From NCBI GenBank assembly GCA_034509495.1, contig CM067506.1:21927309-21991308 (forward strand): 64,000 bases of DNA. The letters run 5' to 3'. Below, in pieces: positions 50,950-63,350 of this stretch. Each line of letters starts with the position of its first letter. The first letter of the stretch is position 1. A program made the position numbers and the translations under genes. The notes under the pieces were generated by a model, which did no database searches, was not told the origin of the DNA, and saw only the letters and a list, made by a program, of their open reading frames with translations. This DNA is from Acestrorhynchus altus (Eukaryota > Chordata > Actinopteri > Characiformes > Acestrorhynchidae).

Positions 50950-52080
50950 ATCAATCAGTCAATTTTTTAATATATATATATCGCTTTTAACAATGAAGGT
51001 GTTGTCACAAAGCAGTTTTACAGAAATTTTCATCCGAGCCTCTTATGAGCAAACCAGTGTGTGATAGTGGCAAGTAGACACTCCCTCAGACTAAGAGGGA
51101 ACAACCAAGGCTCAAAGCGGGAACCCATCCTCCTTTGGATGACACTGGACCACACAAGCAAAGCACAAAAAAAGGACAAAAGTAATAATAACATAATTAT
51201 AAAGAACTATAGCTAAAGTGTGAGCAGTGTTTGGAGGAGTATGCGTTATGAGAGAATGTGAGAGTGTAAGATAAAGGCTAAGTATTAATATGAAAGACCA
51301 TGCAGGTTAAACAGTTCAAACTGGTATTGCAGTCTCTAATGTGGCACAAGTGAGTCAATGTGAAAATCCCAAAGAAGACAGCATCACAGAGGACAGTGGG
51401 GTAGTGAGAGGTTGGGACGGGTGACATGAGGGTAGATCAGTCAGGACAGGGTATCTCGATACATGAGAAAGGGATAGAAAGAGAAACAGAGGGAAGGATA
51501 AAGCAAGGGGTTAGAAAGTTTTAAGTAAATGTTAGGGAGGGGGAAGTAGATCGTAGCACCCAACCACGAACGGGCATGAATCAACATCAGCCAGGCAGCA
51601 GGGGCAGCTCCGAACATGGGAGGGAGAGAGTGAGAAAAACAAAAATTTAGGAGCATAAGTATTGTAGTGAAAAGGAAAGGGTTTAGTAAGAACTGCAGTA
51701 ATGAACAGAAACCTGTACTCAGCGTAACACAGAGTAACATCAGGAAACAGCTTGTAAAGAATAGCCTGCATGATGGGAAATGTTTTCAAACAAGATTTCT
51801 AGAGAGACAGTGTGTTTGAGTCCTGAACAGTAACAGGAAGGGTATTTCAGAGTTTATGAAAGGAGAGAACAGGACTAATGTGTTCAAATTTCCTAGTTTT
51901 GATCAAAAGTATAGCAGCTGAATTTGGACTAATTGGAGCTTCTGGAAGGAGCAACCAGAAGGGCATTGCAGTAGTCCAGCTTTGAGGTTATGAAGGCATG
52001 CACCAGTTTCTCAGCATCTTTAAGTGAAAATACTTTACATAGTTTGGCAATGTTATGTAAAAAGGGTTTGACATCCCTGG
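50950..52080. repeat. Fish interspersed repeat R2 (about 1.1 kb, class uncertain)
   Basis: Contains phrases I recall from an abundant fish repeat: CACAAAGCAGTTTTACAGAA, GGGAACCCATCCTCCTTTGG, GATGACACTGGACCACACAA, TTTTGATCAAAAGTATAGCA, GGACTAATTGGAGCTTCTGG and GCAGTAGTCCAGCTTTGAGG. The open frames at 51441-51789 (minus) lie within it and match nothing known. Ends are approximate. Confidence 0.55.
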
Positions 52081-53820
52081 TCTACAGGCAGAAATCAGGA
52101 AAGGTTGCGATTGCTAAAATAAAAATTGGAAGCTTTTATCTTAATGCTACAAGATCATAACAATTTAAATATTCTAATTGAATGCTAGCTACGTTCCCGG
52201 CAGTATTGCTGACTGCTCATCTAATTGATAACATCCCATATTTTGGTCCATTTCACCACATGCTCCTCAGTTGCCACCTTGTTTTTTCCCCTCTGTTTCC
52301 ATTGCTGTGTTTGTGACATTTGCAATTTGTATCCGTTGTTGTTGTGTTTATATCCTGTGGGAAAACCCACAGTTTCAAACCCAAAACATTTCCTTGGTAC
52401 CCTCAGTGGCACTAGAGCTGCTCCCTCTCCTTCTCTCCCTCTGCTGTGACTGGATATCTGTTTGTGAGTAAATAAACTGAAATCTTTCGTCCATATCTTG
52501 TTGACTGTTTAAATGTTAACTGTGTTTGACCACCAACAGTGATTATTGTGGTTACAATAGTGGCTGCTAGCTGATCGGAACTTCACTTTCATAAACTATT
52601 ATCTCACACAGGTCCAAAATCTGACGTCAGACAGAAGACCAAAGCTTAAAAATGTGGAAAATAATTGCTCTGGGATTGCATATGTTGACATGGTTATGCT
52701 GCTTTTAATAACAATTCGTTGAAATGCCTGGATCTGATTAGAAAGTAGAGAAGTTGAACATTTCTAATTGAATCTTTTTCTAAACTGGCTTTGGTTAATG
52801 ATCACTAAGTCACACAACTTTACAATAATTTATGTAATTTCTTTCTTTGTAATATGAATATTTTAATGACATCTTAAAATTTGTACATTGGAAGAAGGAT
52901 CATGTAAACTTCCAAAGATGTCCCAATGGCACATGATCATCAAGCATGGTTATTCACAAAGCCTATTGTATTTCTTCTACGGCTTCTAAGTTTTATTGTT
53001 TTAACAAAGACTCGTTTTTAAAATGGTAATTTGGTATGTGAACCACAAATGTCAGTTTTAAAGTAAATGCATCTGTTTAAACTTATTACAAAAATATTTG
53101 TGGAGCCTTTGCTTTCTATTAATGGTAATTGTAAAATTAAGACAGAATTCCGATAATTCTGATAGTATTCCTCTCATTGCTTGTGGAAATTTTTTTGGCC
53201 ATTGGCGAGCGCTGAGAGAAGACAGCGTTATGGCTGGGTGAGCTGAGCTCCTCAGAGAGTTGGGCATTTGTTCCTTTTGCTCCTCTCAGGATTTTGTGAT
53301 TGACTGAGCTTCGCTATGCAGCTGCCTTTTGGGGAGCAGTGTTTACCCAACACATCTTCATTGTTTGATTTCGCTTCAGTCTTCTCCTCCATGTGCAATT
53401 CCTCATCAGCAGACTTCCATGTTTTTTCAGCCCTGGAAAAGTTGCGGTACTTTCCTACCACATTTGTCTACTTTAAGGCTTGGTTCTGTTCCTACAGGGC
53501 TGCCAGGTCATCCAGGCCACCGTGAACCTTTCATATATAAAAAGTCTTTAAAGTGGTGTCTGTTAGGAGGACCTGCAACTGTTTCTTCTATGACATTATG
53601 CCAAAGAATGTTTTGCGGCACCTTTATTTTTAGACATGGGCTACATGAAATGAAAATCAGATGACTAAACAAAGAGGTTATGATGCATCAGAAGTGCTGA
53701 TTGTTTTACTAAATTATAACTTGTGAAGTCTTTCTGCAAGCAGACCATAGTTTGTTGCGATGCTACAGAAGTTCAGCAGGTCCAGCAGTGTGTTAGACAC
53801 TGTTGTAGAAAGAGCAAGCA

Positions 53821-53823
<3 letters not shown>
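52081..53823. other. Non-coding sequence, no gene seen
   Basis: Includes a degraded GGTTCTT-type piece near 53540-53640 (TTCTTCTATGACATTATGCC). Overlapping open frames at 53252-53664 have no recognisable domain. Confidence 0.45.

Positions 53824-53886
<63 letters not shown>
53824..53886. repeat. (AG)n microsatellite
   Basis: About 31 AG units. Confidence 0.98.
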
Positions 53887-53889
<3 letters not shown>

Positions 53890-56000
53890 ATGATGAGCAT
53901 GGTGAACTCTGTCTAGGCCAAAGACGGAGAGGTAAGAGGAATGAGGGTCCGGCTGTTTTCTATGTTTCCAGAGCTGTGTTTGATTAGCCACTCATGGCAG
54001 TGCTCTGTTCTCAATTAACTCCACAGCATTTTTTTTCTACTTTCTTTAGGAGTCACTATTCTGGGTGGTTCGGAGAGATGCATGAGGGGCCATCAGCCAC
54101 CCAGATCACATTTTGAGTTTGAAGAGGGGCGGAAAACGTATAATTGCCTTACCGCTAACACACACTCATGTTACAGGCACTCTCTCAGTGTTATTCCTTG
54201 CTTTATCATCCGATCAGTACTATTGCATCATAAAGCCACGAAGAGTATCCAGATAAATGGACAGTATTTAGACACCTGATTACACTAATGATTTGGAATG
54301 TTTCAGAAATCCAAATAAGGAAGTCTCCTGTGGCAGATTCCTGTGGTTTTATCTGTAGAAAATAAACAAGGAAATGGGTCAGTCAAGCATATATAATATA
54401 AATTTGCATAAATTGTATTCCTTTCTAAGCTGAAGCCATTTGCTTTTATTTGCTTGTTGTTTGTAAGTGAATAGCCATTCAGCAGCCAATGTTTAATCCC
54501 ACGATTAAGTTTAATTGTGTCATTAATTCTCTTGCTAAAGTGCACTGACTGGAACTTATCTCCTATCTGGGCCATTTGGCAGGGGCAGATCACCAAGAAA
54601 AAGGTTTTGGGGGTATAGGCAGGTGTTGTGTCTCAGCCCAACTTGGCTCGACTCTGTAGCAGCTGTGCGTGTGTGTTTCTATGTGCGTGAATGCACTCCG
54701 GCATGAATGAATCAACTCTATGGCGAGGCTGAAACCGTCCTGCTCCTGTGTGGCTGGCCTCCATAAAATCCCATCCAGATTTCCCTGTGTTCTTATCATG
54801 ATGGAGAGGGCAAGCATCCACAGGAGGTCCTCTACTTAACACCAATTTGCCTCCCCGCATGTGCTCTTTGATGTAGCCATCTTGGAGGAGAGGGGGGGAG
54901 TCATAAATATGTGCACTTTTCAACTTGCCCCTCCACTGTGCAGGCACAGGGACCAGACCCAGCAACTTTTTTTCCGGTCCAGGGGTCATAAACCCACCAC
55001 AGGCTACGCAAACAAGGCCACGAGGCACCATGGAGACAGCCTTGCTACATATGGATATGAGTGTACTACATGCAGTGCACAGGACCTCAGTCACCAGTGT
55101 ATTCCTAAGATTTGTCTTAAAATTGCTCTTCAGAATAGTCTAAATCAGATTCACAATGTGCTTTTAACTGCAGAATTGTTGGCAGCTCTGCCCTTAAATT
55201 GGACTTCTCAAGGATCTTGTAAATGAAACAAATCTCAATAAATGTGGATATCAAATCTGAATAAAAACTGTGAAAGTAGAGTTTAGGAATACATTACATT
55301 CTAGGAATTGCTGGCGAGTAAGGCCTATGTTGAGTGCATTTTGAAATAATAAAAAGTAATAAATTAATTGTCCTAGCTCTTGTAATGATCTTATTTCACT
55401 GTGTTCATTATGTATTTTGAGTTCTGTCAAAATTGTTAAATCTAAACATCAGTCTAAACCCAGTATTGATAGTACTGGATTATTATCAATACTGGGTTAA
55501 ACAAATAAACAAAGAAATTAAGAAAGGTCATTACTCTGTGTGCAGAAAGAAATGGCATGCTTCATTTATATATTTAGCATGTTCTTGCATTTGTTGACAT
55601 TAATATAGTCACAAGCAAGAAATGGAAATCCAATGTATTTTAAGATGGCAATAACTTGGGGTTTATTTTTTCAAAAATGACACTTTGTAAACTTTTCACA
55701 CAGTGGTTATTGTTGTATACATTAATAATTGGTCATTTTTATTATAGTAGTTGCTTCTTTATTTGGTTTAAACAAGTAAGTGTAAAGAATGTACTTTAAC
55801 TGTTGTATCAAGTATTGATATTGATACTCTTGATTCTGGTCTATTTCACTTGAATAAATAATAAATCATACATTTAGTATGTATTGCTCTGACTTTAAGT
55901 TTAATTAGATGATGTAACAGAAATTCAAGCAGAGTTTATAATAGATATACAAATTTAATGAACTTGTAATTGTCCTTAAAATAATAAGTGTAATTGTAAC
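53887..56000. other. Non-coding sequence with a GC-richer block
   Basis: 54560-55100 is GC-richer and carries the longest minus-strand open frame in the window (153 codons, 55094-54633) with an overlapping 121-codon plus frame. Neither has a known motif. The rest is AT-rich and includes a 15-bp perfect hairpin at 55457-55498. Confidence 0.4.
55457..55498. repeat. Perfect 15-bp inverted repeat
   Basis: Arms 55457-55471 and 55484-55498 (AACCCAGTATTGATA and its complement) around a 12-nt loop. Confidence 0.95.

Positions 56001-56063
<63 letters not shown>
56001..56063. repeat. (ATA)n microsatellite
   Basis: About 21 units of ATA/TAA. Confidence 0.97.
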
Positions 56064-59000
56064 GTGTTGTAAATCAGTATTTTAAGTATGAAAATAAATG
56101 TATTTTATGATGAAAATAAATCTAATATTTATTGAAAAATGAATATAACACAATAGTTATTGGTGTATCTAGTAATGTATCACCTCCTCATTGTATATGC
56201 ACCCATTTCTGCATGTTCCTCATTACATGTATATTAACCAGTTCTATGGCCTACAATTCATAATGACCTTCTAAACACTGCTGTTGCTGTTTTTTAAGAA
56301 ATACAAATAGTTCATTGTTTCAGGTACTCAAAGAAGAAACTCATCAGGTATTTCAATGAAACAGTACAGCTGTCAGTTTCCCTCAGTTTTATATGTTTGT
56401 TAAGCAGCATCAATGGGAGAAAACTTTAGAAACAACAACAGAGTGGTTTAATTTTTTTTTTGTGTTGATACTGTTGAGCAGTTTGCTCTCTTATTTATAT
56501 CACTATCAAGTGGGCGGAGAAACTCTGGCTGTTCCTTCCACAAAACTACAAAGAACAAACTGAGAACTAAGACCTTTCTTTTCCCAGCCAGGATCCTCCA
56601 TCTGTAGGAGCAGTTTAAAAATCCTGTCATGTAGCCTTGATCTGAAAGGATTTCTATGCCAGTTGGCAAGCAGAAGGTGTTGACAATGCTCACCCCTCTC
56701 CCACAGTGAGAGCTCTGGCCAAAGAATCAACCTGCTACAGTAAACCAGCCCTTTGAACAATTTAGGGTGTAAATGTATTTGTCAATGATTATTGGCACTG
56801 ATTTTTCCAAGGAACAACTTGACACAGTGAGCTTTAATACTTCAAAATCTTCTTCTCCCTAACCGTCCTTTCACGCTGATAAAGTGGAGACATACAATCA
56901 TTTTTGTCCTTTGAGTTTTAATTCTTCAAATTGATAGAGAAATGAGTACCGCTGGGGAGGCTTTGTTGAAAAGAGTGTCAGTGTTGGCCCGCTGCACACA
57001 AAGAAGGGGGTTTCTTGTCAGGCCTGAAAGAAGAACACAAGAATGAAATGCTTGGAGAGCACTTCACTGGCTCGAGAAGGGTCGTCTCCGGATGCTGACA
57101 GAATTCTGTTAACCCCTGACTCACTCCACAAAAGCGCCCATTGTAGCAGCAGGCTGGATGTGAGTTTTTGGGGTGCTTTGGGTGAATGTAAAATAAGGCT
57201 TCCCCCTTTCTTTTCCTCTGGCAGTTTCTTTCCCACTTTTATTTCTGACAAATGTAAGGAAAGGCGATTTACCTCAGATGCAGCGTCATTTAAACAAATT
57301 ATAATGGTCAAGTAGGCCTGCTGGGGAAATAATCTACTGTTTTAGCAACGAGTCTTGCTTTGAAATTCTGGCCTGTGAAAGGCTGTTGTTCTCAGACTCG
57401 AATCCCATTAACACAACGTGAGGAATAAACCCTGTTTGCTGAGGGTCACAGCCTTGTGAATGCGCTACTGCTTTTCTTTAACCCACTGCAAGCAGCCTAG
57501 TGCCACAATGCGTATTATTTTAGGGAGGATGGAGTGGTGTGGTGTTTGGGGTTGGGGGGGTGTGTGTGGGGGGGGTGGTTTTGGACCTGTTCTAAGTTTG
57601 AAATTATTTGTCTTTTGTCATGCACAGCTAGAGACAGGCTGGAGAGAAGTTAGGTTAAAGCCAACTGAGATTCGATGTACAGATATTAGATATACCCAAT
57701 ATCAAAAAGATGAACCAGTAAATTGTAATTTGCAACACAAACAGCAAACAATGCAGAACACTTTACATTGACAAGCCTCGGGGTCCGAACTTAATTTAAA
57801 CCATCTGCTCCCAGAATCACTTCTAGCACCTCAGAACGCGTCCAAAAATTCAACAGCTCACCACAGGAATGGCAACATCTTTCACTGTCCAAGGCCAAAG
57901 CATGTAAGTGGAGTCAGAGATAAGGGCCATGTTCAGTAAGCATCCTCAAACACTGTATGTTCCATCAAGATACAGTGCCACAGGCACTGCTTTCCATAAC
58001 ACAACCCTGATTAGCCAGGAGTTATTCCATCTGCAGTAAAATGTATTTACTAAACAATGTCAGTTTTCTGTTACCGAGAAAGTAGTAAAATAGTTATGAG
58101 TTTGGGTAACTCTTTCAACCAACATAATTTGCATAATTATTGTAGTATGAGGTTTTTGAGTGTTTTGGCAGCAAGGAAAATGTATATTGAAAAAGAAATT
58201 TGATGCTTATGCTGAATGAAGGAGGAAATGACAAATTCTAATATCCAAGAACAATGTATACCATGTACCTTTTGACTAAAGAGTAGCTGCATGTTGAAAT
58301 ACTTAATAGTTACAGCCTTGAATTCCACAACTTGTTAGAAGTAATTTTTGAAAAAATCTGAATAAAATAACAAACACATGAAAAACATATGAGATCACAT
58401 GAAAAACAGTCTCTCAATCAGTCCTCTGTATGCTGATCCCAGACATGCTGATTTGTAAGAATTTGAACAAACCAGCACAAATGAAAGAATGCCTATGGCT
58501 GAGCTTAGAGCCTGGGACAAGTTTCGTGGCCATGTTTTGCTGTTTTTAGACATATGAAAAGTTTTGTCCCCGTATGGATTTTGTGATAAACATACAGCCC
58601 CAGTAGTGCTTCCATAAGTGCCTTATAGTAGCACACTGTTGTATACAAAGGTCAGAGGCACAAAATTACATGTAAAGCTATTACTTATGGCAGTAAGTTA
58701 TTATTTACAAAACAATATGATAAGAAAAACACTAGCCTAACTTATTCTGAAGCTCTCCACAAAGATCCAATCCTATACTTAATTCTTGTAATCAATCTTT
58801 AATTTAGGTGAAGCAGGAGAACACAGCAGCCATATAGAGCACAGAATATACCTGTTGATACTTCTAGTCAGTTTTCAGAGATAATCTTTGACATGATTGT
58901 CCATCAGCAACCCTAGAAAGCACACATGTCACTTCTAGACTCTGATAATTATTGGGAAATTAATTGCTACATAAACCAGTCCTCATGACTGTGTTTTTGA

Positions 59001-61059
59001 TAGTACAAGTGTCTGTACAAGGGAGCTCAAATGTATGATGAAGCATAAGCCATTTTAGATAAGCAAAAAGATAATGGCAGCTAACCAGCGTTACTGAATC
59101 CCCAGCTAGTTTAACTTTCAGAACCCTAGGCCAATTTTATGGGATTTTTTTTTTAAGATTGGATCACTCAATGATAATTCATCATGATGAGACCACCATG
59201 GTTGGATAGGGTAGTTTGTTGCAATTTGTTATGACTTTTGCCTCAACCAAAGTCATATACTTAGTATGAACATTTAACTTACTCAAACCTACACAGACTT
59301 GTGTTTCAGACAGGTAATTACACACATTTAATTACATTAGTACACTTTACATTAGAACAATGCTACTCTTTATTCAGCAGTTAGTTAAGTGCACGCTGTA
59401 ACAGGGGCACTGTAATATAATGTGTTACCGTGTTTTTGCCCCTGTTCGTAATGATCTATTTAAGAGTGAAATGCTCCCAGTCCTGGCAGTAATGAGACCT
59501 TTTTTACACAGCTGTGTGTTGGCCTGGGGCTTGTGTGGCTGTCTGCATCTATCTGCCTGCTAGCCTCCCTGCTGTTCCAGCCTGCGGGAGCTGGCTAACC
59601 TCAGAGCTGCTTTCTTGTTCTGGCTTCAGCCCAATTTCCAGATCAATTTCAGATAAAGCCTGACACCCTGCAGATCAGGGCCTTCTGGAGGGTTTTGTGT
59701 TTGGCATGCCTTGGAAAAAATACGACTTTTTGTGATGAGCCTGTGAGGAGATAAGACACCGGTTAGAGGGGAAAGTGGCACAGGAAAAAGTGATCATTAC
59801 ATAGAGCCATAAAAGTGCTCTTCAACCACAGGAAAGGTCAGTTTAGCAGCACATTCCATGACCGCTTTTAGGAGCAAACAACTGTGGTGGTGGGGAAGGC
59901 ATGACCCCTTTCAGCACACAATGTCAAATCCACAGACAGGAAAATGGTTTTTGCCTTACCTAGCTGATTTTATCAGGGCTTTAGGACAACACACTGCCTA
60001 TATGCTATACAATTCTGCCAATATAATGGGAACTTTTTTAGTTATAATGGGTGACTCCTTTGAAAGAAATATACAACAGGGGAGCCGATCAGAAAAAAAG
60101 AATATTTTAGTACATAAACATCACATTGGCCTTTAAATCAACTACCACAACTACCTGTGGTAGGAAGAATGTAATCTGCTGTTGCCACTTGCTGGTTACT
60201 GCACAATATAACTTTGGTGCAGTGGGCGAGACAACATTCTTGAGAACTGCATGATGTATTTAAAAATAATAGCAATGTATTTAAAAATAAAAATCTACTC
60301 ATACTACTCTATCATGACAGTCCGCATGCTTGTTTCATTTTCAGTGACGATTCTGTGCCAACTTCGGTGTTCAGAAATGCATGTTTAAAGCACGTCCTTT
60401 AGTGGCAGCTCAAAGTGAATTTTCCTGGCAAACTGTGAATGGGAGCAAAAGTTGGAAGTTTCCTGATTTAAAACAAAACTCTACATCAGTTTTTTTAATA
60501 AGTCTCCACAGTTCATGTATAACTGAGTGAAAATGAAAGTTGTCAATCTTTTATCAATGCAGGAATGTGTCAGCACAAGCCATGTGCTGATACAGTGATG
60601 TAAACAGACACAAGGAGACTAGACTAATGGTATCACTCTCTGCAAAAATAACTACTGCTATATCAGGGAGAGACGTTCTTGCAGTGATTTATGGCTGTTC
60701 GGTTTGGAACCAAGAAAAACATAACATCTCTTGTCCCTTTCTTCACTTTTTCAAGGGAAAGCAAGTTAAATTTACAAGAAATCACTTCCCTGAACACACA
60801 CTGACACTAACTGACTGAGCAAGGACCTCTGAATGCCCTAAGGCACATAAGCCATGCCTGACGTTGTGCCTTTACAAGACATGAAATTTATATTCCCTTT
60901 GGGTCAACCAATTTATATTTGTGCAGCTGGCGAGACGACGATAGAACGTTATAGGTATTTACATAGCTGGGCAATGTTAATCAAAATCTCTTAGCATTCT
61001 AGGGCACCAAAGGTTAAGATAGAACATTTAGACATTTCTTGCACATTCTTGAAAAGGAA
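56064..61059. other. Non-coding sequence, no gene seen
   Basis: Includes a G-rich tract at 57548-57575 and a GC-richer, pyrimidine-biased block at about 59460-59740 that could be a conserved element. The open frames here have no recognised features. Confidence 0.45.
57548..57575 (+). repeat. G-rich tract, quadruplex-capable
   Basis: Runs of 4, 7 and 8 G are separated by TT and TGTGTGT, which fits the four G-run pattern when the longer runs are split. Confidence 0.8.
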
Positions 61060-61225
61060 CACACCACAAAAGATGCTAGAGAGCCATTATTATGTTTGGT
61101 TGCATATAGAACCCATAGAACAGTTCACTGGATGGTTCTTGACAGAAGCATTTTTATAAATGAAATGACTTATCTAAAGTGTGAAGAACATTCAAATAAT
61201 ATACAGGTTCTTTAACAGTAAAAGT
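61060..61225. repeat. GGTTCTT-type fish MITE, copy f
   Basis: Contains AGAACCCATAGAACAG, GGATGGTTCTTGACAG and ACAGGTTCTTTAACAG. Confidence 0.5.
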
Positions 61226-62350
61226 TTTTAAATAAATATCCATCCAAGCCAACAGCCCTTTATGGACCTTAAGCTTTTCTTTTCCCTCACATTTTGCTGA
61301 AAGAGATCAATTGTACTGTCAGATCCACAGCAGAGACATTCAATATTTGTAGCAACTCATCAGAAACTTTTTTGGTGGTCCACCTCAATGGTTGAGTGAG
61401 TTTTCCAGGTGTCTGAAAAAGTTCCTGGATCTCATATTGAGAAAAGAGATGTCTGACTCTTCATGCCAAAGAGAGAATCTTTGGATTGTGAACTGCAGCA
61501 AGGCTTCAATTTTGTCTGTATACTGTAGCGGTCTGACTAGACAGCAGGACTGCCCATTAAAGGAGTGAGGAATGCTGTGACATGGAGGGATGTTAACATT
61601 CTTATGTGGCTGATGGAGAGAAGATATGCCAGGGTCTGATTGTTTTACCACTCTGTGGATGAGGGCAGCTTTTACCAGGGGGAGAAGACAGAAGCATTGC
61701 TTAGTGTCCTGACAGTCAGTGAACCCAAACATGAAGGTTCACCTCTTTGCTGAATGTTTAACACTGTGTTTTCTTTGCTGCTAAGCATCTCTGACAGCAT
61801 TCTTGGACTTGATATCCAAGCAGATAACATGCTGCTGCTGGCTTTACAAATGTGTAATGGAGCACACAGGTTAATCCACTACAAAGACGTCTATCTACAT
61901 TCACAATTCTGCACATCTTAAGTATTGTGGTGCTCAACCCCTTGGATCAAAGAGCTTCTCATCTCTCAGCATGGACGTCACTCAAAGGAGTGGAGTGTTT
62001 TATGTTCTGTGTTTAGGGCCCCAGAGGAGCTTATAAGGTTTCAGGGCAGAGTCTCTTGGGCCAGGAAGTGGGCATCATGCACAAGGATTTCAGCACTTTC
62101 GCACATGAGGGAGGGATGCTGACTGTTGTATGCTGCTTAGTGTTTTATAGCCATGTAAAAACCACATGGATAAATAAACCCTATGAGTACTATGTCACCT
62201 TGCACCATATGTCAGAGCCTAAAGAGTCTACCTGTGTCATGTAACATAAATATAATCTACTCATATATTCATTATTATAGTGTAGATTCAGAAGAATTAT
62301 AATGCAAATATTCAAATACGACCATTATTAGTAGTAATATTAAATTATTG

Positions 62351-62351
<1 letters not shown>
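61226..62351. other. Non-coding sequence, no gene seen
   Basis: A minus-strand open frame at 61732-61385 (115 codons) and plus frames at 61925-62244 show no known domain and no splice-site support. Confidence 0.4.
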
Positions 62352-62443
<92 letters not shown>

Positions 62444-62459
62444 CGTAGTAGTAGTAGTA
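62352..62459. repeat. Compound (TTA)n-(TAG)n microsatellite
   Basis: About 20 TTA/ATT units change directly into about 15 TAG units, with one TCG variant. The switch suggests slippage from a single point mutation. Confidence 0.97.
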
Positions 62460-62785
62460 TTTATTTAGTTAGTATTGTTCAAATACCATGTCTTTTTAGA
62501 GTGAATTTAAGTGAATAAAATTATAAACTTAATAAACTTTACAAAAGTTGTCTTTTGGTTAAAACATCACTCATAAAACACACATTACATACATTATCAG
62601 TACTAATATAAGTTTTAACAATATTAAAAGTGTGACTTACTATATTAAATGAGTAGATATTTCATTTTGGATATCACTAATAATACAATAATATATAAAT
62701 GTTAATCAGAATATGCAGACTTGGACATATATTAGCAAAACTATCATTCAACAGACTAAACAAACAGCTTGATATTTGTATATAT

Positions 62786-62915
62786 GTACACTATATGTCC
62801 AATTGTTTGTGGATACACATTCCAATGATCTGAATCAGAATGATGATTCTGCTAAATCTATCACTTTAAGTTGCACCCATTGCTGACACAGATGTGCAAA
62901 TGCACACACATTGCA
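62786..62915 (+). repeat. Fish interspersed repeat R1, copy 2 (partial)
   Basis: Shares TATATGTCCAA, TTTGTGG and TTGCTGACACAGATGTGCAA with 20425-20550. It breaks off at the TG array. Confidence 0.65.
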
Positions 62916-62917
62916 TA

Positions 62918-63022
<105 letters not shown>

Positions 63023-63283
63023 TTAATGTTATTAAACACAGTACACAATGTGTTAGACAAAGTTTTATCTTTTTAATCAAGGCAATATTCTCCTGTGTAC
63101 AGCAGTTACTGCAGGGACTGGTACTTGTTTCAGCATTATAATTGAATATGTACAATCAATGCAGTTACCCACTAATGGCTGACCTTAAACAAATGAAGAG
63201 GTGAAGAGAAAAAATGTTGATTTTCCAAATTACTTTTCAGAAACAGCATTTGTGTTATGATACATTATATGTATAATGTATAA

Positions 63284-63301
63284 TGTGTGTGTGTGTGTGC
63301 G

Positions 63302-63346
<45 letters not shown>

Positions 63347-63350
63347 GTGT
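63284..63350. repeat. (TG)n microsatellite with GC variants
   Basis: About 33 TG units with TGCG interruptions. Confidence 0.97.

Noticed and set aside
54633..55094. 153-codon minus-strand open frame as a gene
   Set aside because: No recognisable domain, no flanking splice sites that link to other exons, and an equally open opposite strand. Kept only as a finding.
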